The notes under the pieces: generated by a model
The model's input: only the letters and a program-made list of their open reading frames with translations
Database searches by the model: none
Told to the model about the DNA's origin: nothing
In this document: in pieces, positions 45,772 to 55,975 of the stretch
Position numbering within the stretch: the first letter of the stretch is position 1
Layout of the letters: every line of letters starts with the position of its first letter
Program-made: the position numbers and the translations under genes
NCBI GenBank assembly: GCA_029204225.1
Contig: CM055103.1
Coordinates: 48,828,426 to 48,892,425 of the forward strand
DNA length: 64,000 bases
Source of the DNA: Diphasiastrum complanatum
Taxonomy: Eukaryota > Streptophyta > Lycopodiopsida > Lycopodiales > Lycopodiaceae
Direction: 5' to 3'

Positions 45772-46146
45772 GATTCTAATGTTTCTTCAACTTTTAGGTT
45801 TTGTCCTAAAGCACTTAGCACTCACTTTTCTCTCAACAAATGATAGATAAAGAGATCTATGAAGATTTAGGACCCTAAAACACTTCTATCTTGAACCTAG
45901 ATGGTTTCCAAGCATAGAAAGGAAGATTGAAACACATGCAACACTTTGCACACACTAAGAATGGATTACAAAATCAAACCAACCTGAACACACTCTTGCT
46001 TAAGCTCTCAAATTTTCCAGCAAGTGACCAAATCAAGTTATGGTGTGAAGAGTTACTTGCATTCTTAGAAAATACCCAAAACTAGGATGCCAAGATTACC
46101 TAGTAATGAACAAACTTGATCAACATATGATCAACACACTAAGATA
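45772..46146 (-). other. C14 leader, gag-proximal part
   Basis: Untranslated leader of C14 between its gag ATG and the C15 insertion. AGATA at 46142-46146 is the left TSD copy of C15. The leader resumes at 52013. Confidence 0.85.
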
Positions 46147-46799
46147 TGTGAAAAATTGTCAACTAGTAGTATTTTTCTAACTTGAGATTTTGTAGGCCTA
46201 TGGCCAAATAAAAGTTAGAGATAGGTTCATACATGTATGTAGAGGCCCAAAGTATGTGTACACTACTTTTGAGGTCACATTAATTAGAGGAGGTCGAGTG
46301 TGGAGCTCTTCTATTGGCTCATAATTTGGTGCATTCCTATTTGACCAAATTTCTAGGTATATGGGTGAATCCTATTGGACCCCAATTTTAGCCTATCATA
46401 AGACAAGTGGCCAAGAGGCACTATGGCTGCTATAAATAGCCATCTCCACGAGTATGTACATATCTCATTTTCATTCTATTGAATGAATGTTATGCTCTTT
46501 GAAGATCCATCTTCTTCTCTCTCACTTTTTTGTTCATATCTTGCATTCTAGCCACTAGAATTGTGATTTCTTTGTTGCTATGGCTTCACACGTGTGAAAT
46601 GCAGGTTGTAGGCTCTGAAGTACGGACAGGGACAGCAAGTTTCTGTTTGTGGAAGCTTATGATCAGATCTTGATGTTTAGTTGATGTTTAGTATGCTTAA
46701 CATCACAATTTCTATCATTTTTTCAATCTAGATGTGCATAACTTCCATGGCCAAGATCTTTATGAAACTTTAGCATCTTTTGGATCTGAGTTTTTCACA
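46147..46799 (+). repeat. C15 5' LTR
   Basis: 653 bp, TGTGAAAAATTGTCAACTAG to GAGTTTTTCACA. Palindrome TTCACACGTGTGAA at 46585-46598, followed by GTACGGACAG at about 46620. Confidence 0.95.
46431..46438 (+). promoter_or_regulatory. C15 LTR TATA box
   Basis: TATAAATA, 284 bp into the LTR, with a pyrimidine-rich stretch downstream (CTTCTTCTCTCTC). This is where a U3/R boundary of a plant copia LTR is expected. The same box lies at 51639-51646 in the 3' LTR. Confidence 0.7.
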
Positions 46800-47408
46800 T
46801 GGTATCAGAGCATTAGGCGGCCAAATGTGCAGGTTTTGCCAGATTTAGAAGAGATTTGTGGGCGAGTTTGCTTTTGTAGCATTCCAATCAAGTTTCTAGC
46901 TAAAAATCTTGTTGATTTATGTGTAGAAATTGGATCTTTGTGATCAAAACATCATTTGTATGCATTTCAATTGAAGTAGGGCAAATTCCCTCTGTACTTA
47001 TCAGAATAAGGAGACAAAATTTGTTTTGGAAAGAGGGAGATGCAAGATCCAACAAGATCCTATTAGTTTTCCATTCTAGCATATAGTTTTTTGATTCAAT
47101 TTCTTGCTTCTTCATGTCAAAAACTTCAAAATTGATGTAACCCTCTGATTTTCAGTTTGCTGAATGATTCAAGAGTGTATTTCAATCTTAGGAGTGAGGG
47201 AAAAGCAAGTATATTGAGGTTTGGTCTTGGTTTGATCAAGAAATCATAAAACTAGTGGCTAAAATTGAGAAAAAAGTGAGGAAAAGAGAGAAAAAGTAAG
47301 GTTTTAGGTTCCAAATCTTTGTGATTTCTTCTTGTGTTTCATTTGTTGATTCAAGAGAGTGCTTAGTGCATTGGAACAGGTCAAAGATCAGAGATCAATC
47401 ATTGCAAC
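46800..47408 (+). other. C15 PBS and leader
   Basis: PBS TGGTATCAGAGC (46800-46811), complementary to the 3' end of initiator-Met tRNA, abuts the LTR with no spacer. About 600 bp of untranslated leader follows up to the gag ATG. Confidence 0.9.
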
Positions 47409-50400
47409 ATGGCTACAAATGGAGGCTACATGTTGGAAAGCAATGATAGGCTTACCTCCCTCAACTATTCTACTTGGAAAGTAAGGATGGAGTCTTTGCT
47501 TGAGATGAATGAGTTGATGGATATTGTTGTAGGTGTGGAGGAGAGACCTTTGGCACCTCAAGAACAATTGAGGTATGACAAGAGGGCAAAGAAAGCCCTT
47601 CACATGATCAAGATGAATGTGACAAATGAGCTTATCAAAGAGGTTGGTAAGTGCACATCATCTAGTGAAGCTTGGGAAGCCTTGAAGAAGGTTTATGAAT
47701 CCAAGTCTACTTCTAGAGTGTTGACTTTAAGAAGGCAAATCTTTTCTTGTATGCAAAAGAAGAGTGAGAATGGACATGCTTTTGTTTTGAGAGTTAAAGC
47801 ATTGAATGATGAGTTAGCATGCATTAATGATGGCATAAATAATGAGGAGCTTGTTCAAGTGATTCTCAATGGCTTGTTGGATGATCATGCTAATCTTGTT
47901 CAAAGTTATGCTATCCAAAAATGTTTACCAAGTGTTGGAGACTTGCAAGAGGTCTTGTTGGCTGAAGAATTCAGGTTGCAAACAAGAGTGGGAGCATCTT
48001 CTACATCTCAAGGAGGAGAAGAGGAGGCAATGTTCTCTAAAGGCAAGTTCAAGGGCAAAGGTAAAAGCAATTGGTCTAAAGGGCAAGACCAAGGTGAGCA
48101 CTCTACTTTTGGCAAAAAGAAGGATAGATCTAAGCTAAAATGTTTCTATTGTGGAGTCAAAGGGCATTTTGCTAGTGATTGTTTTAAGAAAAAGAGGGAT
48201 CAAGGGGAAAAGCAAACCAATCTAACTATTGATGAGGGTGGGGATGAGCTTCTTTCAAATGATGCTTTTGTTATGTCATCTTGCTTGTTGGCTAATCATG
48301 GAGACATTGATCCTTGGTGGATTGATAGTGGAGCCACTTCTCATATGACATATCATAAAGAGTATTTTTCATCTTTAATGGCATTTGATGGTGATAGGAA
48401 GGTAATCTATACCGCAAATGATGGTGAGTGTACAATCAAGGGGATTGGCACAATTCCTATTTCACTTTCTACAAATAGGAATATAGAATTGAAAGATGTT
48501 TTGCTCATTCCATCCATTACCAAGAACTTACTTAGTGTAAGCCAAATGCTTGACAAAGGATTCAAAGTTGAGTTTGATGGTGATGCTTGCTTGATCAAAA
48601 AGGGGTGTAGTATCATTGCAAAAGGGAAAAGGCAAGGGAAATTGTTCAAGCTTGATGCATGTGTTGTTGCTAACCAAGTTGGATGCATGGCAAATGAACA
48701 AATGTCAATTCAAGAGGTATGGCATAAAAGGATGGGACATCTCAACTACAAGGCCTTGGAGGTAATAGCCAAAAAGGAGGTAGTAAGGGGACTTCCCAAG
48801 TCTCTTACTTGCTTGAATCATGTTTGTGAAGAATGTGCTTTGTCTAAATCACATAGATTGCCATATACTAGATCTATATCTAGATCTAAGATGCCTTTTT
48901 CTCTCTTGCATTCGGATATTCATGGTGTTACTACAATTAGCAATGGAGGTGCTAAGATGTATGTAACTTTCATTGATGATTTTAGTAGATTTTGTTGGGT
49001 TTATCTACTAAAGAGCAAGGATGAGGTGTTTGATGTGTTTGTCAAGTTCAAAGTTGCTATTGAGACTCAATTTACAACCAAAATCAAATGCTTGAGGAGC
49101 GACAATGGTGGTGAATACATTTCTAACAAATTCAAAGCCTTTTGTGATGAGCATGGGATCAAGAGGGAGTACACATGTCCAAGAACACCACAACAAAATG
49201 GAGTGGCCGAGAGGAAGAATAGAACCTTGTGTGAGAGTGCAAAGGCAATGAGATTGAATGCTAATCTTCCTAAACCTTTTTGGAGTGATGCTTTGTTGTG
49301 TGCAAATTTCCTATGCAATAGATGGCCAAGTGTTGTATTGGAAGGAAAAACCCCTTTTGAAGCTTTGTTTGGTATGAAGCCTAATGTCAAGTTTCTAAGA
49401 ACTTTTGGATGCATTTGCTACTTCAACATTACTCTTGATGATAGAACTAAGGAGGATCCATCTTCAAGAAAGGGCATTTTTGTTGGTTATAGTGAAGTAA
49501 GCAAAGCATATAGGATTTATGTTCCTTCAATCAAGAAAGTGTTCACAAGTAGGGATGTCATTTTTGATGAAAGTAACATTCCAAAAGTTGTTTCAAGTGA
49601 TGATGGTGTTGTTGCAACTAATGTGCTTGATGACAATGGAGTTGATGACACATTGGATGTGGATGTTGAAGAAGCCTCTTCAAGTCAAATTCCAAGGAGA
49701 ACTCCAAGGCATAAAGTGAAACCCTCAAGGCTCACTTATGATGGCAAAGGTAAGCAAGTGGTGGATGGATCCAACTATGCTTTCCTAACTTCTTTTGATG
49801 TACCTTCATGTGTAGATGAAGCAAGGCAAAAAGAGGAATGGATCCAAGCAATGGATCTTGAGTTTGAAGCACTTATGAAGAACAACACATGGAGATTGGT
49901 GGAGCTTCCAAAGGGCAAAAGTGCAATTGGATGCAAATGGATCTTCAAGGTAAAGACAAATCAAGATGGATCTATCAACAAGTTCAAGGCAAGGTTGGTG
50001 GCTAAAGGTTATGCTCAAGAGCATGGCATTGACTATGAGGAAACCTTTGCACCCGTGGCAAAGATGGTGAGCATAAGAGTAATCATTTCCCTTGCAACTC
50101 TTTATGGATGGGATCTTTGGCAATTAGACATTTCTAATGCTTTCTTGAATGGTGATCTTGAAGAGGAAGTCTACATGGAGCAACCCGAGAGCTATGTTTC
50201 TCATAGCAAGCCTAATCATGTGTGTTTTCTACAAAAAAGTTTGTATGGTCTTAAGCAAGCACCAAGGAGTTGGTATGCTAGGCTTAACTCTTTTCTACTT
50301 TCTCAAAACTTCACTATGAGTGAGTATGATCATTCACTTTACTTTAGAATTAGTGCTAATGATGTTACAATCCTTCTAATTTATGTGGATGACATTATTT

Positions 50401-51359
50401 TAAGTGGAGGGAACAAGGAAGATATAGAAGATATCAAGAAAGCACTAAAAAAGGAATTTGAAGTGCATGATCTTGGTCTTTTGAGCTATATCTTAGGAAT
50501 AGAAGTAATTAGAACTTCTCAAATCACTTTTATTTCACAAGAGAAGTATGCTATTTCTATTCTCAATAGATTTCATATGGTAGATGCAAATCCTATTGAT
50601 ACACCTATGGAATCACATGTAAAGCTAACTATAAGAGGTAATGAAAGATCCTTCGAGGACATTACTCTCTATAGGAAGCTAATAGGTTCTCTTATATATC
50701 TAACCATCACAAGACCTGATTTATCTTATTGTGTTGGTAGATTAAGCCAATTCATGCAAGATCCTAGCATAGAACATTGGAAACTAGGAAAGAGGATCTT
50801 GAGATACATCTCGGGAACAAAAGATTTTGGCATTGTTTATAGAGGCTCATCACCTAACTTATTTGGTTTTTCAGATTCAGATTTTGCAGGAGACCTTATG
50901 GATAGAAAATCCATAAATGCACATGCTATTTTCATAGGTGATGGAGCTATCTCATGGATGTCGAAGAAACAAGCAACTATATCACTTTCTTCTAGTGAGG
51001 CCGAGTACAAAGCTTTGACATCATGCACAAAGGAGATGGTGTGGATCAAGAGGATGATTATGGAGCTTCATTTGCTGGATTTTTCAGAGAGTCCAATCAT
51101 CTTTTGTGACAACCTTTCAGCCCAAAGTCTAGCAAGCAATCCGGTTTTCCATGCAAGGAGCAAACATATCGAGGTGGCTTACCATTTTGTGAGAGAACAA
51201 GTGTTGGCAAAAGAGATCAAGCTTGAACATGTCCCATCAAAGGAATGTGTGGCTGATATCTTTACCAAAGCATTGGGAAAGGACTTATTTTTCAAGCATA
51301 GAACAAGTCTTGGTGTACTTTCTAAATCTATGCTAAAACTAGTTGAAGAGGGAGTGTGA
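47409..51359 (+). CDS. C15 gag-pol polyprotein (1316 aa, intact)
   Basis: Encodes all proteins for copia replication. Gag (about 1-240): NYSTWKVRMESLLEM, LTLRRQIFSCMQ; zinc knuckle CFYCGVKGHFASDC (about 245-258). Protease: WWIDSGATSHM (about 303). Integrase: HHCC finger VWHKRMGHLNY...CEECALSKSH (about 438-480), core Asp in LLHSDIHG (about 502), Asp in LRSDNGGEY (about 564), Glu in NGVAERKNRTL (about 601), then FGCICYFN and KGIFVGYSEVSKAY. RT: WIFKVKTNQDGSINKFKARL, QLDISNAFLNG, SLYGLKQAPRSW, active site YVDD (about 991-994). RNase H: FGFSDSDFAGDLMDRKS (about 1152), SSSEAEYKAL, FCDNLSAQ, HARSKHIEVAYHF. It ends MLKLVEEGV. The start is the first ATG of the frame, matching C14 and C12. The final GTG-TGA overlaps the 3' LTR by five bases. 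No frameshift separates gag and pol. Confidence 0.96.
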   Translation: MATNGGYMLESNDRLTSLNYSTWKVRMESLLEMNELMDIVVGVEERPLAPQEQLRYDKRAKKALHMIKMNVTNELIKEVGKCTSSSEAWEALKKVYESKSTSRVLTLRRQIFSCMQKKSENGHAFVLRVKALNDELACINDGINNEELVQVILNGLLDDHANLVQSYAIQKCLPSVGDLQEVLLAEEFRLQTRVGASSTSQGGEEEAMFSKGKFKGKGKSNWSKGQDQGEHSTFGKKKDRSKLKCFYCGVKGHFASDCFKKKRDQGEKQTNLTIDEGGDELLSNDAFVMSSCLLANHGDIDPWWIDSGATSHMTYHKEYFSSLMAFDGDRKVIYTANDGECTIKGIGTIPISLSTNRNIELKDVLLIPSITKNLLSVSQMLDKGFKVEFDGDACLIKKGCSIIAKGKRQGKLFKLDACVVANQVGCMANEQMSIQEVWHKRMGHLNYKALEVIAKKEVVRGLPKSLTCLNHVCEECALSKSHRLPYTRSISRSKMPFSLLHSDIHGVTTISNGGAKMYVTFIDDFSRFCWVYLLKSKDEVFDVFVKFKVAIETQFTTKIKCLRSDNGGEYISNKFKAFCDEHGIKREYTCPRTPQQNGVAERKNRTLCESAKAMRLNANLPKPFWSDALLCANFLCNRWPSVVLEGKTPFEALFGMKPNVKFLRTFGCICYFNITLDDRTKEDPSSRKGIFVGYSEVSKAYRIYVPSIKKVFTSRDVIFDESNIPKVVSSDDGVVATNVLDDNGVDDTLDVDVEEASSSQIPRRTPRHKVKPSRLTYDGKGKQVVDGSNYAFLTSFDVPSCVDEARQKEEWIQAMDLEFEALMKNNTWRLVELPKGKSAIGCKWIFKVKTNQDGSINKFKARLVAKGYAQEHGIDYEETFAPVAKMVSIRVIISLATLYGWDLWQLDISNAFLNGDLEEEVYMEQPESYVSHSKPNHVCFLQKSLYGLKQAPRSWYARLNSFLLSQNFTMSEYDHSLYFRISANDVTILLIYVDDIILSGGNKEDIEDIKKALKKEFEVHDLGLLSYILGIEVIRTSQITFISQEKYAISILNRFHMVDANPIDTPMESHVKLTIRGNERSFEDITLYRKLIGSLIYLTITRPDLSYCVGRLSQFMQDPSIEHWKLGKRILRYISGTKDFGIVYRGSSPNLFGFSDSDFAGDLMDRKSINAHAIFIGDGAISWMSKKQATISLSSSEAEYKALTSCTKEMVWIKRMIMELHLLDFSESPIIFCDNLSAQSLASNPVFHARSKHIEVAYHFVREQVLAKEIKLEHVPSKECVADIFTKALGKDLFFKHRTSLGVLSKSMLKLVEEGV

Positions 51360-52007
51360 AAAATTGTCAACTAGTAGTATTTTTCTAACTTGAGATTTTG
51401 TAGGCCTATGGCCAAATAAAAGTTAGAGATAGGTTCATACATGTATGTAGAGGCCCAAAGTATGTGTACACTACTTTTGAGGTCACATTAATTAGAGGAG
51501 GTCGAGTGTGGAGCTCTTCTATTGGCTCATAATTTGGTGCATTCCTATTTGACCAAATTTCTAGGTATATGGGTGAATCCTATTGGACCCCAATTTTAGC
51601 CTATCATAAGACAAGTGGCCAAGAGGCACTATGGCTGCTATAAATAGCCATCTCCACGAGTATGTACATATCTCATTTTCATTCTATTGAATGAATGTTA
51701 TGCTCTTTGAAGATCCATCTTCTTCTCTCTCACTTTTTTGTTCATATCTTGCATTCTAGCCACTAGAATTGTGATTTCTTTGTTGCTATGGCTTCACACG
51801 TGTGAAATGCAGGTTGTAGGCTCTGAAGTACGGACAGGGACAGCAAGTTTCTGTTTGTGGAAGCTTATGATCAGATCTTGATGTTTAGTTGATGTTTAGT
51901 ATGCTTAACATCACAATTTCTATCATTTTTTCAATCTAGATGTGCATAACTTCCATGGCCAAGATCTTTATGAAACTTTAGCATCTTTTGGATCTGAGTT
52001 TTTCACA
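51355..52007 (+). repeat. C15 3' LTR
   Basis: 653 bp, same sequence as the 5' LTR as far as I can compare. Preceded by the coding polypurine tract GAAGAGGGAG and followed by TSD AGATA. Confidence 0.95.
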
Positions 52008-52012
52008 AGATA

Positions 52013-52809
52013 TTGATTCAACCTGTAAAACCACATGTAAACCACACTTCTAAAAGTTTATAAACTCCAGCAAGTGATAAATACAAGATTTAGAGGTGAA
52101 TGAATGAGCACACTTAGTGAATCACAAGACTAGCTTCACTATCTTGTCAAATCTTGGTGTTTAGATGTAGATCTAAGATCACTTCACATGAGAATGTTCC
52201 TCAACCTGTTAAGAACCTGAAAACACACTTGCATAATGGTTAACACCTTCCAGCAAATGCTCCAATCAAATTACATAAGGAGAGTTACTTACATGCTCAA
52301 CAAAGTACACCAAAAATTATGCCAAAATTGATGACAATCTTTACAATATGCTCTTCACAATGGAGCTTACAATATGTTCACCCAAAAAAGGGGATCTTTC
52401 ATCCAAATGGGAGCTTTGCTCAGCCTTTAGGAGAATTACAACTCACTCAAAAGAGCATTTGTCATCCACTTAAGGAGAAGTTTCATCCACTTAAGGAGAG
52501 TGTTCATCCAAGAATGGAGATTGTCAACAATAGGATTGAAAAGAACATTGTTAGTATTGAATATGCACAAGCCTCACAATCACAAATGATTAGGTGTTAT
52601 GATCTGATCCAAAATAGTTTCTTTTCAGCCTCTGATCTTCAATAGACCTGAAATATGCTTTTGATCCACAAGTTCAACTCACAAAACAAAGGTTAGTAAG
52701 ATTTGATCAACAAAGCAATGCAAAATCATGCTAGAACTTGATCAAACATCCAAATATCACCAAAAATGGAATACTTACTGTAAATAGAAGCCAATCAGCT
52801 CTGATACCA
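52013..52809 (-). other. C14 leader (PBS-proximal part) and PBS
   Basis: The PBS on the minus strand is at 52798-52809. The leader contains a tandem repeat of a 21-bp unit (minus strand GTGGATGAAACTTCTCCTTAA and variants, about 52455-52515), also present in C18. A plus-strand ORF here (52319-52645) is antisense to this repeat and not a gene. Confidence 0.85.
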
Positions 52810-53464
52810 TGTGAAAAATATAGATCCTAAGTGGATCTAAACTCCAAGATCATTGGCTTGAATGCTTGCACTCCAAACTACATAAGCTAGGAATTGGCAA
52901 CACATTCTATGCTACCTAGAATGCAAAGAACTTGATCAAAAAGCATTTATCACAAATGGAAACTTCCATAAACATCAAGTGCGGCCCAAAATAGCATTAT
53001 ACAGTCCATAATACATCAGCCTATCACTTTTGGAAAGCACCTAAGATCATACACAATAGCTTGAAGACAATACACACAACAATGCTCTCAATGGAGGAAG
53101 AAACAATGACAATGATCTATTGATCTCAATGAAGCATACAAAAGGTTTCTCCAACCTGTTCTCCACGACTTCCCTACTATTTATGGATGAGGAAGATGAC
53201 TTTCTCTCCTCTCTCTAGAAGGTACTTGACCCTAGATATTTCCTATATAGGAAAAATAGCTAAAAATGGCTTATATGACCAAAATACATCAAAATGGTCT
53301 CATTTTGAAGGGTATGAAGTTTGACACTTCATCATACTGAAAAAATACAGTAAATAAAAACATTGTGGCCTGGTTCACACGTGTGAAACTCCAGAACCAA
53401 AACTATTTACAATTTTAGCCAATTTAGGCCTCAAACTAGCTAGGAAATGTTGACAATTTTCACA
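52810..53464 (-). repeat. C14 5' LTR
   Basis: 655 bp, TGTGAAAAATATAGATCC to GACAATTTTCACA. It keeps the 70-bp block (from CCCAAAATAGC) missing in the left copy. Palindrome TTCACACGTGTGAA at 53374-53387. Confidence 0.93.
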
Positions 53465-55975
53465 GATTCCACTTGAATAAAGTAGCAATACAAATGATCA
53501 ATCTAATAGTTACAAGCTTTGCTATAGGTGCAAAATATAATCTATGCCTTTAGTTTGAAGAAATCCCTTAGCAACCAATCGAGCTTTGTACTTATTTATA
53601 GACCCATCTTTATTGTACTTTAATCTATAGATCCACTTACATGCAAGTGGCTTATTCCCATATGGAAGGTGTACAAGATTCCAAGTTTGATTATCTATCA
53701 AAGCATCCAACTCTACTTGCATTGCATCTCTCCAAACTTGTGATCTACTTGCATCTTCATAACATGATGGCTCTTCAAGCATTGTGGTTAGAAAAGAGTA
53801 GGAGGTAGAAGGAGTTGTGTCTTCCTTTTGCTTCCCTTTCTCAAATTATGTGAGCCTTGAAGGCTCGGCCTTGCTCCTTGTGGATCTTCTCGGCCCCTTT
53901 GGAGCTTGATTTTGATCTTCCAAAAGATCATTTTCAAGAGGCTCCTCCTCGGGTGTTGCAAGATCTTCATCACCTAAAAGATTAGATGCATTTGGAGACA
54001 TCTTGTATCTTTGAGATTCATCAAATACGACATCCTTGCTAGTTTTTACTTTGCTTGAAATAGGATCAAATATCCTAGATCCTTTGCTATTTTCACTATG
54101 GCCTACAAATATTCCTTTGAAGGAAGTTGAATCTTCTTTCCTTCTAGTTTCCAAAAGAATGTGGATATAACATATACATCCAAACACTTGAAAATCTTTT
54201 ACATTGGGATTATTGCCAAACAAAGCTTCAAATGGTGAGATCCCACCAATAGCACTACTAGAAAACCTATTACATAAGTAATTAGCACAAGTTATGGCCT
54301 CCCCCCCAAAAAGAGATGGGTAGAGATGCATCAAGCCTTAAAGACTTTGCACATTCACAAAGGCTCCTAATTTTCCTCTCGGCCACCCCATTTTGTGGGG
54401 GGTGTAGGAACAAGTGAGCTCTCCCTTAATGCCATTGATCTCGCAAAAGTCTCTCATCTTGTTGGAGATATACTCTCCTCCATTATCACATCTTAGAACT
54501 TTAATGCAAGAACTAAATTGCTTTTCCACTAGAGACTTAAACTTTACAAAAGCTTCATATACAAGGTCTTTCTTAGGCAATAATTCAATCCAAATGTATC
54601 TAGTACAATCACCTATAAAAGTTTCATACATTAAAGAACCTCCATTACTTTCATGAGAAAAAGCATGTACATACAAATGGATAAGATCCAAAGTTGAGGT
54701 AGATCTTGTTAAAGATCTCTTGTAGGAAGTCTTGTGTGACTTTGCAAGGCCACATGCCTCACACACTTTGCCACACTTCTTGAAAGCTTTTGGTAGGCCG
54801 AGAGCTAGCTCCTTTGATGCCATGGATTCCATTGATTGAAGATTAGGATGGCCCAATTGTTTGTGCCAAAGCTCCACTTGAGTCAACTCCTCCCTAACCA
54901 TATTCACACTTTCAATAGCCACATTAGCATCCAATTTAAAGAGCCTTCCTTGCTTAATGCCACTAGCTATGCACTTATCACTTTTCAAGATGGAACACAC
55001 TCCATTATTGAAATGTACATCTAGTCCATTGTCCATTAATTGACCAACACTAGGCAAGTAGAGTAGAAAAATAATGCTTGTTGAATGACATGTGGGAACT
55101 AGCCCCACTATCAATCCACCATGTCTCTTGGCTTGATCTTGGTGTAGATGCTACCATCAAGGATGTGTTGAAGCATTCCTCTTCCTCCTCCCCTTGTGCA
55201 AGGTTGCCTTGATCTTCACTCCCTTGTGCATTCTTCTTCTTATAACATTTGGAAGTAAAGTGTCCTTTCTTCCCACAAAAGAAACACTTTAGCTTGGCTT
55301 TGTTCTTTTGCTTTCCTTTGGAGGTAGATCCTCCATCCTTTGCCTCGGCCTCCTTGCCTTGGAATTTCTTGAAAGGATGAGCCTTCTTTTTGCCTTTTGA
55401 TGTGAAGTTTGCTTTCTCATCACCATTATGTAGTGACAAGGATCCCATTCTTGTTTTGAGGTGTAGAAGCCTACTCTCCTCGGCCACAAGAACATTATGC
55501 AATTTATCAATTGATGGAAGTTGGTCTTGATTAGCAAAATATTGAACTATATTAGAGAACTCCTCTCCTAATCCATTAAAAATTACTTGTACTAGTCCAT
55601 TGTCTTGGATCTTCTCTCCTATAGATCCCAATTCTTTGTTCAAAGATTTTATCCTTAGGACATGCTCTTGTCCATTTTCTCCACTTCCCCTCATGCTTTG
55701 CAAGATCAAATTTCTTAGCATAAGCACTCTTGAAGTGTTATTGGATTCATAAATGTTCTTTAGTGAATCCCAAGCCTCTTTTGATGAGGCACAAGAAGCC
55801 ACCTCCTTCAAGAGGTCATTGTTTACATTCAATTTTAAGCAATTTAAGGCTAATCTAGCCCTCTTCTTGTATTTTAGTTGTTCTTGGGCAGGTTGAGGCT
55901 CTTCCTCAACTCCTAAAACATTATCAAAGAGGTAATGGATCACAAGTACTGATTCCATCTTCACTTTCCAAATGG
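53465..55975 (-). pseudogene. C13 gag-protease-integrase and RT N-terminus
   Basis: Gag is truncated at its start: the frame at 55975 opens inside WKVKMESVLVI, then YKKRARLALNCLKLNV, LRNLILQSMRGSG; zinc knuckle CFFCGKKGHFTSKC intact; protease WWIDSGASSHMS. A short deletion follows near 55055. 54338-55114 has the finger LWHKQLGHPN...CEACGLAKSH and core LIHLYVH (usual Asp replaced by Tyr), LRCDNGGEY. A shift at 54338 precedes WGEAITCANYLCNRF, FGCICYIH and the linker PRRSTRSKAEPSRL. RT start SQVWRDAMQVELDAL, NQTWNLVHLPYG, KARLVAKGFLQTKGIDY, then a frameshift, ending at FKWN by C14. Similar to C4 and C10. Confidence 0.85.

Larger units (their letters stand above)
46147..52007 (+). mobile_element. 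C15: complete, structurally intact copia retrotransposon
   Basis: 5861 bp: LTR 46147-46799, PBS 46800-46811, leader, one uninterrupted gag-pol ORF 47409-51359, polypurine tract GAAGAGGGAG, LTR 51355-52007. Perfect TSD AGATA (46142-46146, 52008-52012). By eye I find no difference between the two 653-bp LTRs, so the insertion is very recent. It lies in the leader of C14. All catalytic motifs are present, so it may be autonomous. Confidence 0.96.
41238..53464 (-). mobile_element. C14: nearly intact copia, hosting C15
   Basis: Left (3') LTR 41238-41822, gag-pol 41818-45771, leader 45772-46146 continued at 52013-52797, PBS 52798-52809, right (5') LTR 52810-53464. Perfect TSD GATTC at 41233-41237 and 53465-53469 within the C13 RT. 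C15 (46147-52007) sits in the leader. The LTRs show about four substitutions plus a 70-bp deletion in the left copy. One nonsense codon interrupts pol. Confidence 0.93.
33482..55975 (-). mobile_element. C13: copia element hosting C12 and C14
   Basis: Minus strand. Gag begins near 55975 and is truncated there. Protease, integrase and RT N-terminus run 53465-55975. C14 (41238-53464) interrupts RT. RT C-terminus and RNase H follow at 40085-41237, then a polypurine tract (GAAGTGAGGAGGAG), then the 3' LTR (40073-40048 and 34316-33482), itself interrupted by C12. The 5' LTR and leader are lost at the 55975 junction. C13 sits in the RT of C11: C11 coding sequence ends exactly at the LTR edge (flank AAATG, 33477-33481). 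Confidence 0.85.

Noticed and set aside
52319-52645. Plus-strand 108-codon ORF with HPLKE repeats
   Set aside because: It is antisense to the tandem repeat in the C14 leader. The peptide repeat simply mirrors the 21-bp DNA repeat.
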